Shown here piece after piece: positions 6,981 to 13,227 of a stretch of 15,623 nt of DNA. Both the position numbers and the translations under genes were made by a program. How positions within the stretch are numbered: the first letter of the stretch is position 1; each line of letters starts with the position of its first letter. Location of the stretch: contig JBEKHI010000177.1 in NCBI GenBank assembly GCA_050012355.1, positions 1-15,623 of the forward strand, read 5' to 3'. The notes beneath the pieces are model-generated. The model was not told where the DNA came from, did not search any database, and was given only the letters and a program-made list of their open reading frames with translations. The DNA comes from JBEKHI01 sp050012355 (lineage in GTDB: Bacteria; Actinomycetota; Actinomycetes; Streptosporangiales; Streptosporangiaceae).

Positions 6981-7607
6981 GTGTCAGCAATCTACGACTG
7001 GGCAACGCCGGACAACTTGCAGCCCGAGCCGGTAACGGTGGAGATCTGGCGGAACCTCCCGGAGGAGTACTGCCGCCAGGTAGAGATTGTCAACGGCCAG
7101 GTAGTCCGCTGCGCGGCCCCCACGCGGACCCATCAGAATGCAGCCCGTCGGCTGACTAACATGCTGGAAGCGGCGGCCGAGGAGCATATGGCCGCATACC
7201 CAGGCGACTGTCTGGACGTCACCAGTGACGTCGACATCACGCTCTGGGAGATTCCCTCCGTGACCATCCGCCGCCCCGATGCGATGCTGCATGACTGCGC
7301 CCCGCCGGATCAGCGTCCGCTTCCGGCGTCTGCGGTGAAGGTCGTGATCGAGATCGTGTCGCCTGGCAGTGACAAGACTGACAGCGTCGAGAAGCTCGGC
7401 GAATACGCTACAGCAGGCATTCCCTTCTACTGGCTGGTCAGGCTCACTGGCACCGCAGTCGCCTCGATCGATATCCACGTGCTTGACCACGTGCTGGGTG
7501 GCTATCGCAAATACCGTACGATCACGCCCGCAGATGAGACTAGCGTGGTCGATATCCCAGTGTCGATCACTCTCGACTGGTCCCGTCTCACTGGCTTGGT
7601 CCGTTAG
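6981..7607 (+). CDS. Uma2-family (DUF820) PD-(D/E)XK-fold protein
   Basis: A 208-residue Uma2-family protein, predicted to have the restriction-endonuclease-like fold. Such proteins are abundant in multicellular actinomycetes and cyanobacteria, and their biological role is unclear. Visible family motifs are the N-terminal EIVNGQVVRCAAPTRTHQ region (about 35-52), RRPDAML with the metal-binding candidate D100, and VVIEIVSPGSDKTDS with E124 and D131. Then comes KLGEYATAGIPFYWLV (138-153), the hallmark K...Y...AGIP-YW block. All expected catalytic-type residues are present, so it is not obviously inactivated. It starts at a GTG behind the apparent leaderless promoter. It stands alone, with no partner gene on its strand. 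Confidence 0.88.
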   Translation: MSAIYDWATPDNLQPEPVTVEIWRNLPEEYCRQVEIVNGQVVRCAAPTRTHQNAARRLTNMLEAAAEEHMAAYPGDCLDVTSDVDITLWEIPSVTIRRPDAMLHDCAPPDQRPLPASAVKVVIEIVSPGSDKTDSVEKLGEYATAGIPFYWLVRLTGTAVASIDIHVLDHVLGGYRKYRTITPADETSVVDIPVSITLDWSRLTGLVR

Positions 7608-7818
7608 CGACACCACATCGACCGCGACGCGCAGTGCCGTGAAGAAGCAGGTCATGTATGAGCCGCATTCTTGCCCGCCAGTGAGCTGCTGCAACCACCA
7701 GCTTCACACTGGGCACGCTGACAGCTCGTGGTTACCGCCGCCGGGCACCTACAACGACCTGCACAACGCGATAGATGAGAACCCGGCTGTTATTCTTTTG
7801 TGTCAAGGAACTGATTCT

Positions 7819-8073
7819 TTAGGTTGTGCTATCTCCCCGGGATACCTCAGAAATCTGTTCAAATGTTTTACGTAGCTGCTCTGGGATCTCATCCGGGGTA
7901 CGTAGTCTGAGCACAAGCCCGAGGTTGATCTCCTGCTTACTTGAAGGCGCGGCCCGCAGTCGCGCCGGACGGACCACGCACCGCGCGCAGAACCCCTGTT
8001 CGGTGTTGTCCTTACCACAGCCTGGGCATGAGCCGCTTGGGCAGGCGGTGCGGGCGCGTGGCGGTCTCGCGGT
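7819..8073 (-). pseudogene. Zinc-ribbon tail in a shifted frame, probably the C-terminus of the 8012-8833 gene
   Basis: This leftward frame contains SCPGCGKDNTEQGFCARC, a CxxC-x10-CxxC zinc ribbon, followed by a charged helical tail (EINLGLVLRLRTPDEIP, then EQLRKTFEQISEVSRG) and a stop at 7819-7821. The frame has no start codon upstream of the cysteines: it is preceded by an in-frame TGA at 8074-8076, and its first GTG comes after the last ribbon cysteine. It therefore most likely continues the gene at 8012-8833, which stops at TGG TAA in the other frame within the ribbon codons. A one-base shift within about 8021-8038 would join them into a protein of roughly 330 residues. The alternative, programmed frameshifting, has no direct support. 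Confidence 0.5.
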
Positions 8074-8833
8074 TCACGTAGTAACCGAGTTCGATCATCA
8101 CCGCCACAGCATGCTCGTGCTCCCTGAGCGCGGGTGCGGCGAACTCGCTGATGCCCGCTGGTAGCAGAGGTCCGCTGAATTCCAGCGGCTGGTAGGACGC
8201 TGTCCGCTCGCGTGCGGCACGCGGCGGCGGCCAGACCGCGTCCAGGGTGATATCGGCCGGCCGGGCGCGCGTCGTCCACACCACGTGCACCCTGCACGGC
8301 GCCCCGCCCGTTATGTTCCGGCGGTCGACCACAAGCTGCGGCGGCCCGCCGTCGTGCTCTCCGCGCGTTCCCCAGCTGGCGATCGCCGCGCCGCCGCGGT
8401 CGGGATCCGGGCGCACTGGCGCAGGGCCGGTCATGTGCGGGCGCGTCTGGGGACGGGGCTGCTCCCAGCCGGCCTGTTCCAGAACCTGCATCAGGCCGGC
8501 AATCCGGCCATCCAGAGCGCCGTCAAATCCATAGGCAACGGCGACCTGCCGCTGGTACCTCACCTGCGCGCAGACACCGAAACGAAACCGCAGGGCCCCG
8601 CCGAGATCCCGGGCCCGCCGACGAGATGTCCCGCAGACAATGCCGTAGTCGCTGACCAGGCTGCCGGCAGGATCCAGCCAGGCAGCCCCAGCCTGAAGAA
8701 GGGCGAACTGCTGCCCGATCCAGGTGGCGGCACCGGACCGCAGCCCGCGGAACTGCGCGGTACGGGCGAAGCGCCGCAGGTCCGGCGGCCGCCACGGGAA
8801 GTCCAGGCTGAAGAGCGGTCCTATGGGGCCCAT
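8012..8833 (-). CDS. Unrecognised protein, likely frameshifted before a zinc-ribbon C-terminus
   Basis: A 273-residue leftward frame starting at an ATG at 8833, with a GGTGA-type sequence a few bases upstream. The N-terminus (MGPIGPLFSLDFPW) is followed by GAATWIGQQFALLQAG, then AVAYGFDGALDGRIAGLMQV. After a Pro-rich linker (about 127-160), the second half has PPQLVVDRRNI, TLDAVWPP and a helical ALREHEHAVAVMIELGYYVN region. No signal peptide or membrane segment is apparent. I do not recognise the family. The overlapping rightward frames are Arg/Pro-rich and look like shadows. The last residues (LPKRLMPRLW) are probably an artefact of a frame change, because the zinc ribbon described at 7819-8073 starts in the neighbouring frame at the same point. 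It lies 125 bases after the DUF3533-like gene, so they may be co-transcribed. Confidence 0.6.
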   Translation of the reverse strand: MGPIGPLFSLDFPWRPPDLRRFARTAQFRGLRSGAATWIGQQFALLQAGAAWLDPAGSLVSDYGIVCGTSRRRARDLGGALRFRFGVCAQVRYQRQVAVAYGFDGALDGRIAGLMQVLEQAGWEQPRPQTRPHMTGPAPVRPDPDRGGAAIASWGTRGEHDGGPPQLVVDRRNITGGAPCRVHVVWTTRARPADITLDAVWPPPRAARERTASYQPLEFSGPLLPAGISEFAAPALREHEHAVAVMIELGYYVNRETATRPHRLPKRLMPRLW

Positions 8834-8958
8834 GACGTCACCATCCGCGGGTGCCTGCCCGACAGCGCCGCTGCTTCAAGGCAAAGCGCCAGCGCATCCC
8901 GGTATGCCGCGATCGTACTCGCATGCCCGGAATCACGGCCACGCAATTCTGGCGCCTG

Positions 8959-10017
8959 TCACGCCGAGGCGTGGCGACCGCGCCCGGGTCCGATTTTGCG
9001 CCAGATCGGCAGGGCGAGCAGCACGACACCAACTCCGAGCCAGGCCAGCAGCTTGAGCGCGTCGGTCCCGACTCCCTGGCCGCCGAAGTAGATGATGCTG
9101 CGGAAGGCGGGGAAGGCTGCCCGGCCGATCCAGAAGCGGTTCAGGACGTGCCAGAAGGTCGGGAGCAGGACGGGCGAGATCGCGCCGTCGGCGCTGGGGA
9201 AGTCGAGCATGACGAAGATGGCAAAGAACGCGAGCTCCGCGGCCGGGCCGAGGATGACCTGCAGGCCTCGGGCGATCATTACCACGATGAGCATGTACAG
9301 GGCGCTCATCCCGAGCAGCGCGACGATTGCCCCGGCCGACCCGCTGATGGCCCCGAGCCCCAGCCCGACCAGCAGGTACGCCAGGATCGGGATGGCGACC
9401 GCGGCAGCCAGGATCAGCGGCCAGCGGTACCGCGGCCGCAGCGCCGGCGCGACCGCGCCGGTCGCCATGACGGTGAGGAATCCGGCGACAGAGCATCCGA
9501 TCAGGAAGAAGAACAACGATTCGCCGCTCCGGTCTCCGGCTGGCAGCGGGCGGACGTCGAGCACGGCGAGATGGGTGCCCTGTTTGGCAGCCACGGCCCG
9601 GAACAGCGTTTCCACCATGTTCGCCACCGTGACCCCCGACGCGCTGCTGACGATCACGGTCGCGACGGGTTTCCCCGGCGCTGCCGGGACGTAGGCCCCG
9701 TACAGGTCCTGGTTCCGCACCTCGCGGGCGGCCGCGGCGGCGGTCGGCACGGCGCTCACGTCGAAGGCCGGGCCGACGCCCAGGGCCAGCCCGGCGCGCA
9801 ACGGCGCGGTTTGTGCCGCCGGCCCGGCGATGGCGACGTTCACCCCGTGCGGGGCCGGGGACTGGAGTGCGCTGATGAAGCAGAGCGTGAACCCCATGGC
9901 GAAGAACAGCGGGATGACCATGCTTATCAGGGCGCGGCGCAGCTGGCTGCGCTGGTCTTGCTGCGCGGGCACGCCGGGTTCACGGCTGGGCGGTCGCGAG
10001 GTCTCTTTCGAAGTCAT
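8959..10017 (-). CDS. DUF3533/YhgE-like multispanning membrane protein
   Basis: A 352-residue integral membrane protein resembling the DUF3533/YhgE/Pip-SNG1 group, which has the layout of an ABC-2-like permease but no ATPase of its own. There is a cytoplasmic N-tail, TM1 (about 29-51) and an extracellular segment of about 115 residues. That segment includes AAAAAREVRNQDLYGAYVP (93-111), the typical 'lower residues give YGA-V-P' motif of the family. Then TM2 168-190, TM3 200-222, TM4 228-250, TM5 256-272, a loop with PTFWHVLNRF, and TM6 321-338. The tail is basic. The start is an ATG at 10017 with GGGA nearby, a mediocre ribosome binding site. Members have been proposed to act in export or stress tolerance, but the substrate is unknown. 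No TetR gene or partner ATPase is adjacent. Confidence 0.8.
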   Translation of the reverse strand: MTSKETSRPPSREPGVPAQQDQRSQLRRALISMVIPLFFAMGFTLCFISALQSPAPHGVNVAIAGPAAQTAPLRAGLALGVGPAFDVSAVPTAAAAAREVRNQDLYGAYVPAAPGKPVATVIVSSASGVTVANMVETLFRAVAAKQGTHLAVLDVRPLPAGDRSGESLFFFLIGCSVAGFLTVMATGAVAPALRPRYRWPLILAAAVAIPILAYLLVGLGLGAISGSAGAIVALLGMSALYMLIVVMIARGLQVILGPAAELAFFAIFVMLDFPSADGAISPVLLPTFWHVLNRFWIGRAAFPAFRSIIYFGGQGVGTDALKLLAWLGVGVVLLALPIWRKIGPGRGRHASA

Positions 10018-10226
10018 CCCAGTCCCATCTGATCATTTCCGGCGCGGCCAGCAAGTCCGTGGTCACAGAATCCTGGGCCTCTGAACACGGTCGCGCGGCG
10101 CCTGCGGCTTGGCATCGCCAGCGGCCATCATCCGGTGATGGTGGCTGCAGTTCCCGGGTTCCTGCGGCCGTAACCTCGCCCGTCTCGCTGAACGCGTCAG
10201 GGTGGTCAGCTGGCCGGGCCATCCGC

Positions 10227-10336
10227 TCATCGAGCCAAGTCTGGCGTCGCCCGCTGACTGGCGACGAGATCGCTCACCTGCTCGCCAGCGTGATCAGCTG
10301 TTTCGCAAGACGCCCCACGCTAGGTTCGCCGGTCAT
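10227..10336 (-). pseudogene. Possible remnant of a phage-holin-like (PF07332) N-terminus
   Basis: From an ATG at 10336 one frame reads MTGEPSVGRLAKQLIT, and after a one-base shift near 10281-10285 the neighbouring frame reads AGEQVSDLVASQRATPDLAR and stops. The joined 36 residues resemble the start of actinobacterial 'phage holin family' proteins (xEPSVGxLxxxLxxQVSxLV), but the transmembrane part is missing and no ribosome binding site is visible. The match is from memory and short, so this may be chance. Confidence 0.2.
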
Positions 10337-10369
10337 GGTGGCGACGCTGGCATTGTCCCCCTGAGCCTA

Positions 10370-10388
10370 ATCACGTGAATCATGTGAT
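10370..10388. promoter_or_regulatory. Candidate operator upstream of the decarboxylase cluster
   Basis: ATCACGTGA (10370-10378), A, TCATGTGAT (10380-10388) is a 19-bp inverted repeat with eight of nine positions paired. It is AT-richer than its surroundings and lies 140 bases before the first ATG of the catabolic cluster. Size and symmetry fit a dimeric GntR/MarR/TetR-type repressor site. No regulator gene is present in the window beside it. Confidence 0.45.
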
Positions 10389-10516
10389 GCCGTCTCACCA
10401 AACCTGGTGTGAGGCTGGCAGCCTGGCCCATTCGATGCCGCTGCTGGCACGACCGCCGTGATGTGGCCCGGTGGCGAGCGGGCGGCGATCGCACCCGATG
10501 CACACCGTGAGGAAGT

Positions 10517-10560
10517 GGAGGGGAGAGATGAGCGATAACCCAGAATTTCGGGACCTTTGG
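10517..10560 (+). other. True ribosome binding site and N-terminus of first decarboxylase, out of frame
   Basis: GGAGGGGAGAG (10517-10527) directly precedes an ATG at 10528, the strongest ribosome binding site in this region. It opens MSDNPEFRDLW, which then runs into a stop after 19 codons. Removing one T from the TTT at 10556-10558 joins it to LGRFVETPVAEMDADMK, the start of the decarboxylase frame at 10562. Confidence 0.6.
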
Positions 10561-10579
10561 GCGGTTTGTCGAGACGCCC

Positions 10580-11110
10580 GTGGCTGAGATGGACGCTGAC
10601 ATGAAGTCGGCGTATGAATTCACGCTCAAGCTGCGCGGGGAGGTGCCCGGGCCGCACAAGATCTGGCCGGCCAACCCGACGCTGTCGCGCACGATCGTGC
10701 CGACGGGTGCGTACTACCAGACCGAGTCGTCGCTGACCAAGGGCGAGATCGAGATCGTCACCAGCGTCATCAACGGTCACTGGGGCGCGGCGTACTCGAA
10801 CTATGAGCACGAGAAGATCGGCGAGGAGCTGGGTCACCTGCCAGCCGGGAAGGTCGGTGCGCTGATCGCGGGCCTGCCCACCTCGTTCGATGATCCTCGC
10901 CAGCAGGTCGTGTACGAGATTGCGTCGGCGCTGGTTGCGGCGCGTGTCGTCCCAGTGGGGCTGTTCCGGCGCGCGCAGGACCTGCTCGGCGATAAGGGCA
11001 TCGTGGACGTGACCGTCCTTATGGGTTGGTTCACGGGCGTCTCGCTGACGCTGATGGCCTTTGACGTCCCGTCGAAACGCCACCGGCCTCGACCAGTAGC
11101 GAGCCAGTAG
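10580..11110 (+). CDS. Carboxymuconolactone decarboxylase (AhpD-fold) family protein 1, 5' end frameshifted
   Basis: The intact part is 176 residues of a CMD/AhpD-like protein. This all-helical family includes 4-carboxymuconolactone decarboxylase of the protocatechuate branch and many uncharacterised relatives. Core features are VPGPHKIWPANPTLS (22-36), PTGAYYQTESSLTKGEIEIV (41-60) and the active-site helix INGHWGAAYSNYEHEKIGEE with H67, Y75, E76 and H77. LPTSFDDPRQQVVYEIASAL and LMGWFTGVSLTLMAFDVP follow. There is no CxxC, so peroxidase chemistry is unlikely. The GTG at 10580 has no ribosome binding site. The natural start is almost certainly the ATG at 10528, one base out of frame. It ends 13 bases before the second CMD gene, forming an operon. 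In this sequence state it may be a pseudogene or weakly translated. Confidence 0.75.
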   Translation: MAEMDADMKSAYEFTLKLRGEVPGPHKIWPANPTLSRTIVPTGAYYQTESSLTKGEIEIVTSVINGHWGAAYSNYEHEKIGEELGHLPAGKVGALIAGLPTSFDDPRQQVVYEIASALVAARVVPVGLFRRAQDLLGDKGIVDVTVLMGWFTGVSLTLMAFDVPSKRHRPRPVASQ

Positions 11111-11123
11111 TAAGGAGGCCAGG

Positions 11124-11717
11124 ATGACAGCGGACAGCGAGAAGCTGGGCGGCCGCCTGCCGCTGCTAGATCCGCGGGCACTGTCGCCTGCGCAAAAAGC
11201 AGTGTATGACCGTATTAGCGCCACGTTCGGTTCGTGGGCTGATCGCATCCATTTCCAAAGCAAAACAGACGACGGAAGGCTCATCGGCCCGTTCAACCCG
11301 ATTCTCTTCAGCCCGGAAATCTCGTCAGGATTTCTCGAGCTGCACGATGACGAAGAAAAATACACGTCACTAGACGAGCGGGTCCGACAGGTGGTGATCC
11401 TTGCTGTCGGCGCCGTATGGAGATGTGATTACGAGCTTTACGCTCATTCCGCGGCAGCCCGGAAGGCCGGTATTTCAGAAAGTGCGATCCGGGCCCTCAC
11501 GGCCGGCGGCCTGCCGGACGACCTCAGCGAGCAGGAGATGGTCGCTCAACGCTACGCACGCCGATTTTCGGCTGAGCACCGCGTTGACGCGGATCTGTAC
11601 GCCGCCGCCGTGCATGCCTTCGGAGAACAGGGAGTAGTGGATCTCACCTATCTCATCGGCATCTACCATATCACCTGCGGATTGCTGAACAGTTTCGATA
11701 TACCCGCCCCTGGCTAA
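11124..11717 (+). CDS. Carboxymuconolactone decarboxylase (AhpD-fold) family protein 2
   Basis: An intact 197-residue CMD/AhpD-fold protein with AAGGAGG and a good spacer before its ATG at 11124. LPLLDPRALSPAQKAVYDRI (12-31) is the typical N-terminal helix. IGPFNPILFSPEISSGFLEL (54-73) is the conserved substrate-side block. The active-site helix is AVGAVWRCDYELYAHSAAAR, with W99, C101, Y103, E104 and H108. The C-terminal helices carry GEQGVVDLTYLIGIYHITCG. A single cysteine rather than a CxxC pair is seen at the active site. It follows the first CMD gene by 13 bases and precedes the SMP-30 gene by 84. It is clearly a diverged paralogue of its neighbour, so the pair may form a hetero-oligomer or act on successive intermediates. 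Confidence 0.88.
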   Translation: MTADSEKLGGRLPLLDPRALSPAQKAVYDRISATFGSWADRIHFQSKTDDGRLIGPFNPILFSPEISSGFLELHDDEEKYTSLDERVRQVVILAVGAVWRCDYELYAHSAAARKAGISESAIRALTAGGLPDDLSEQEMVAQRYARRFSAEHRVDADLYAAAVHAFGEQGVVDLTYLIGIYHITCGLLNSFDIPAPG

Positions 11718-11801
11718 AGGGCCCGGTGAGCGGATCACTGGGGTTCCGTACAATCTCGCTCTCCCGCAGCGGAAGGCGACACTCATCCCGCGGAGACTGT
11801 C

Positions 11802-12811
11802 ATGCCATCTGAAAATGCGCCACGAGCAAAGCTCACGACGATCGCTTCCTTCCCGACTCTCTATTTCCTCGAAAGCATGGCCGTACGCGCCGACGCCTCC
11901 ATTTTGGTGACTGTCGCGAATCGTAGCGAGCTGTGGTACGTCCCGCCGACGGACCCGAATGGGCAAGTAGATCCGGTCCTCCTGTTCACCTTCGCCCAGT
12001 CCGCGATGGGATCGTCGAAGTCGCGCCGGACATCTTCTACATCGCCACGTCACCGGTGATCGAGTACCAGGCGGCGATCCTGGCACGCAGTTCGTTCACG
12101 TCGCACGAGTCATACCTTCACCGCCTGGACATGCGCGGCTGGGCCCCTGGCGGGCCCGTCAAGCCGGAAACCGTCCTTCAATTCCCCGAGCCTGCTCGGG
12201 GGCTCAACGGCGGTTGCCTGATCGCGCCGGACATTCTTCTTATCGCCGACTGTTTCGCTGGCTTGATCTGGCGTGCCGACTTGTCCGCGGACGGCGGAAA
12301 GGCCACAGCGCGGGTCTGGCTCAAGCATGACAGCATGGCCCATGACCCTGATGGCCCGATGCCCGATCAGCCCGGGATCAACGGCGTCCAGTACGCTGCT
12401 AACGCCAATTACCTTTACTACACCAATACGGCCCGGGAACTCTTCATGCGCGTGCGCGTCGACCCGGATACAAACGACGCCGCCGACGAGCCTGAATTCG
12501 TCGCTAGCGGCATGATGGGTGATGACTTCTGCCTCGACGAGGATGCCGGCGCCGCCTACCTTGCGACACACCGGCAGAACACCATTGACCGGGTGTCGCT
12601 GGAGCCAGGCGAGAACAGCTACGTACGGCACAGCGTGGCCGGCAAGCCCTTCACGCTGCAACTGATCGGCCCTACAAACGGCAAGTGGGGGCGGAGCCCC
12701 GGCGAGTATGGCCGAGTAGCCTATTATCTGACTGACGGAGGCACCAAGTCACCGCCGATAGCAGCAGGCGGGACCGCCCGACCGGCGACGGTATTGCGGG
12801 TTGAGCTCTAG
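11802..12811 (+). pseudogene. SMP-30/gluconolactonase-like beta-propeller, split by a one-base deletion
   Basis: The ATG at 11802 with GGAG seven bases upstream opens an SMP-30/LRE-type protein (FLESMAV with metal-ligand candidate E24, then NRSELWYVPP, LLFTFAQSAMG). At 12010/12011 the homology jumps to the next frame (GIVEVAPDIFYIATS), which runs to the stop at 12809-12811. One added base after ATGGG restores a 336-residue protein. Further family features are RGLNGGCLIAPDILLIADCF, GINGVQ with N194, YLYYTNTARELFMRV, and DDFCLDEDAGAAYLATH with D242, the expected metal and propeller positions. Such proteins hydrolyse lactones or act as metal-dependent esterases. Its place behind two CMD genes suggests a lactone intermediate. 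A second translation start cannot rescue the missing first blade. Confidence 0.8.
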
Positions 12812-12949
12812 GGACGACCAGATACGGAAAGGCTGCTTGCGGGGGATCTCCGTACCAGGAGAACGGAAACGTGTTTTGGCGCCTCAGGCATCTGAGCCGG
12901 GCGTCATCCGCCTTCAGGCGGGCGCCAAGAAGCGCGAGCTGAGCGTCGT

Positions 12950-13227
12950 TTGGAATTCCCGCTTTGGCCCAGCGAGCGGAGGGCGGCCCGAGCCGGCGGC
13001 GACCAGGAGAGTGCCGAGTTCGTTGCGGTCCAGCGCAACCGCATCCACGTCGACGGTTTCGTGCCCGACGACCAAGCCCTGGCCCGCATCGGCTCAGCCC
13101 TCGCCGCCGGGGACGGATCGTCTACGACGACCGGGCGCCGAGCTGGTGGACACTCGCCGATCCGGAGGGCAACGAGCTGGACATCGCCGTCTCGGTCGGA
13201 CGCGAAGAAGGTTCAGTCGCGCAGTGA
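12950..13227 (+). pseudogene. VOC (glyoxalase-like) domain fragment, 5'-truncated and frameshifted
   Basis: One frame (from about 12950) contains VAVQRNRIHVDGFVPDDQAL and ARIGSALAAG. The next frame continues GRIVYDDRAPSWWTLADPEG and NELDIAV to a stop at 13225-13227. The join is at the G run at 13109-13112: one extra G restores GGRIVYDD. The joined segment is the second half of a vicinal-oxygen-chelate domain of the kind found alone or fused to pterin-4a-carbinolamine dehydratase (QRNRIHxDxxVPxxQAxxRIxxALAAGGR is typical). The first half of the domain is not recognisable, so the gene is truncated as well as shifted. The end overlaps the convergent epoxide hydrolase stop by 15 bases. Confidence 0.65.

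Larger units (their letters stand above)
10018..10527. other. Intergenic region between membrane protein and catabolic cluster
   Basis: 510 bases between divergent genes. It contains a possible tiny remnant on the left strand (10227-10336), a candidate operator (10370-10388) and, at the right end, the ribosome binding site of the first decarboxylase. A leftward 80-codon frame (9980-10222) overlaps the membrane-protein start but has no ribosome binding site or recognisable motif, so I do not call it. Confidence 0.35.

Noticed and set aside
8285..9091. Long rightward frame of 268 codons opposite the unrecognised gene
   Set aside because: Arg/Pro/Ala-rich composition typical of an antisense shadow at high G+C, with no motif or ribosome binding site. 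The leftward frame is more protein-like.
8851..10032. Rightward 393-codon frame opposite the membrane protein
   Set aside because: Composition dominated by Asp, Gly, Arg, Gln and His. It is the mirror of hydrophobic codons of the leftward membrane protein, whose six membrane segments are clear.
9980..10222. Leftward 80-codon frame overlapping the membrane-protein start
   Set aside because: No ribosome binding site, no recognisable motif, and a 38-base overlap with a better-supported start. Translational coupling cannot be excluded.
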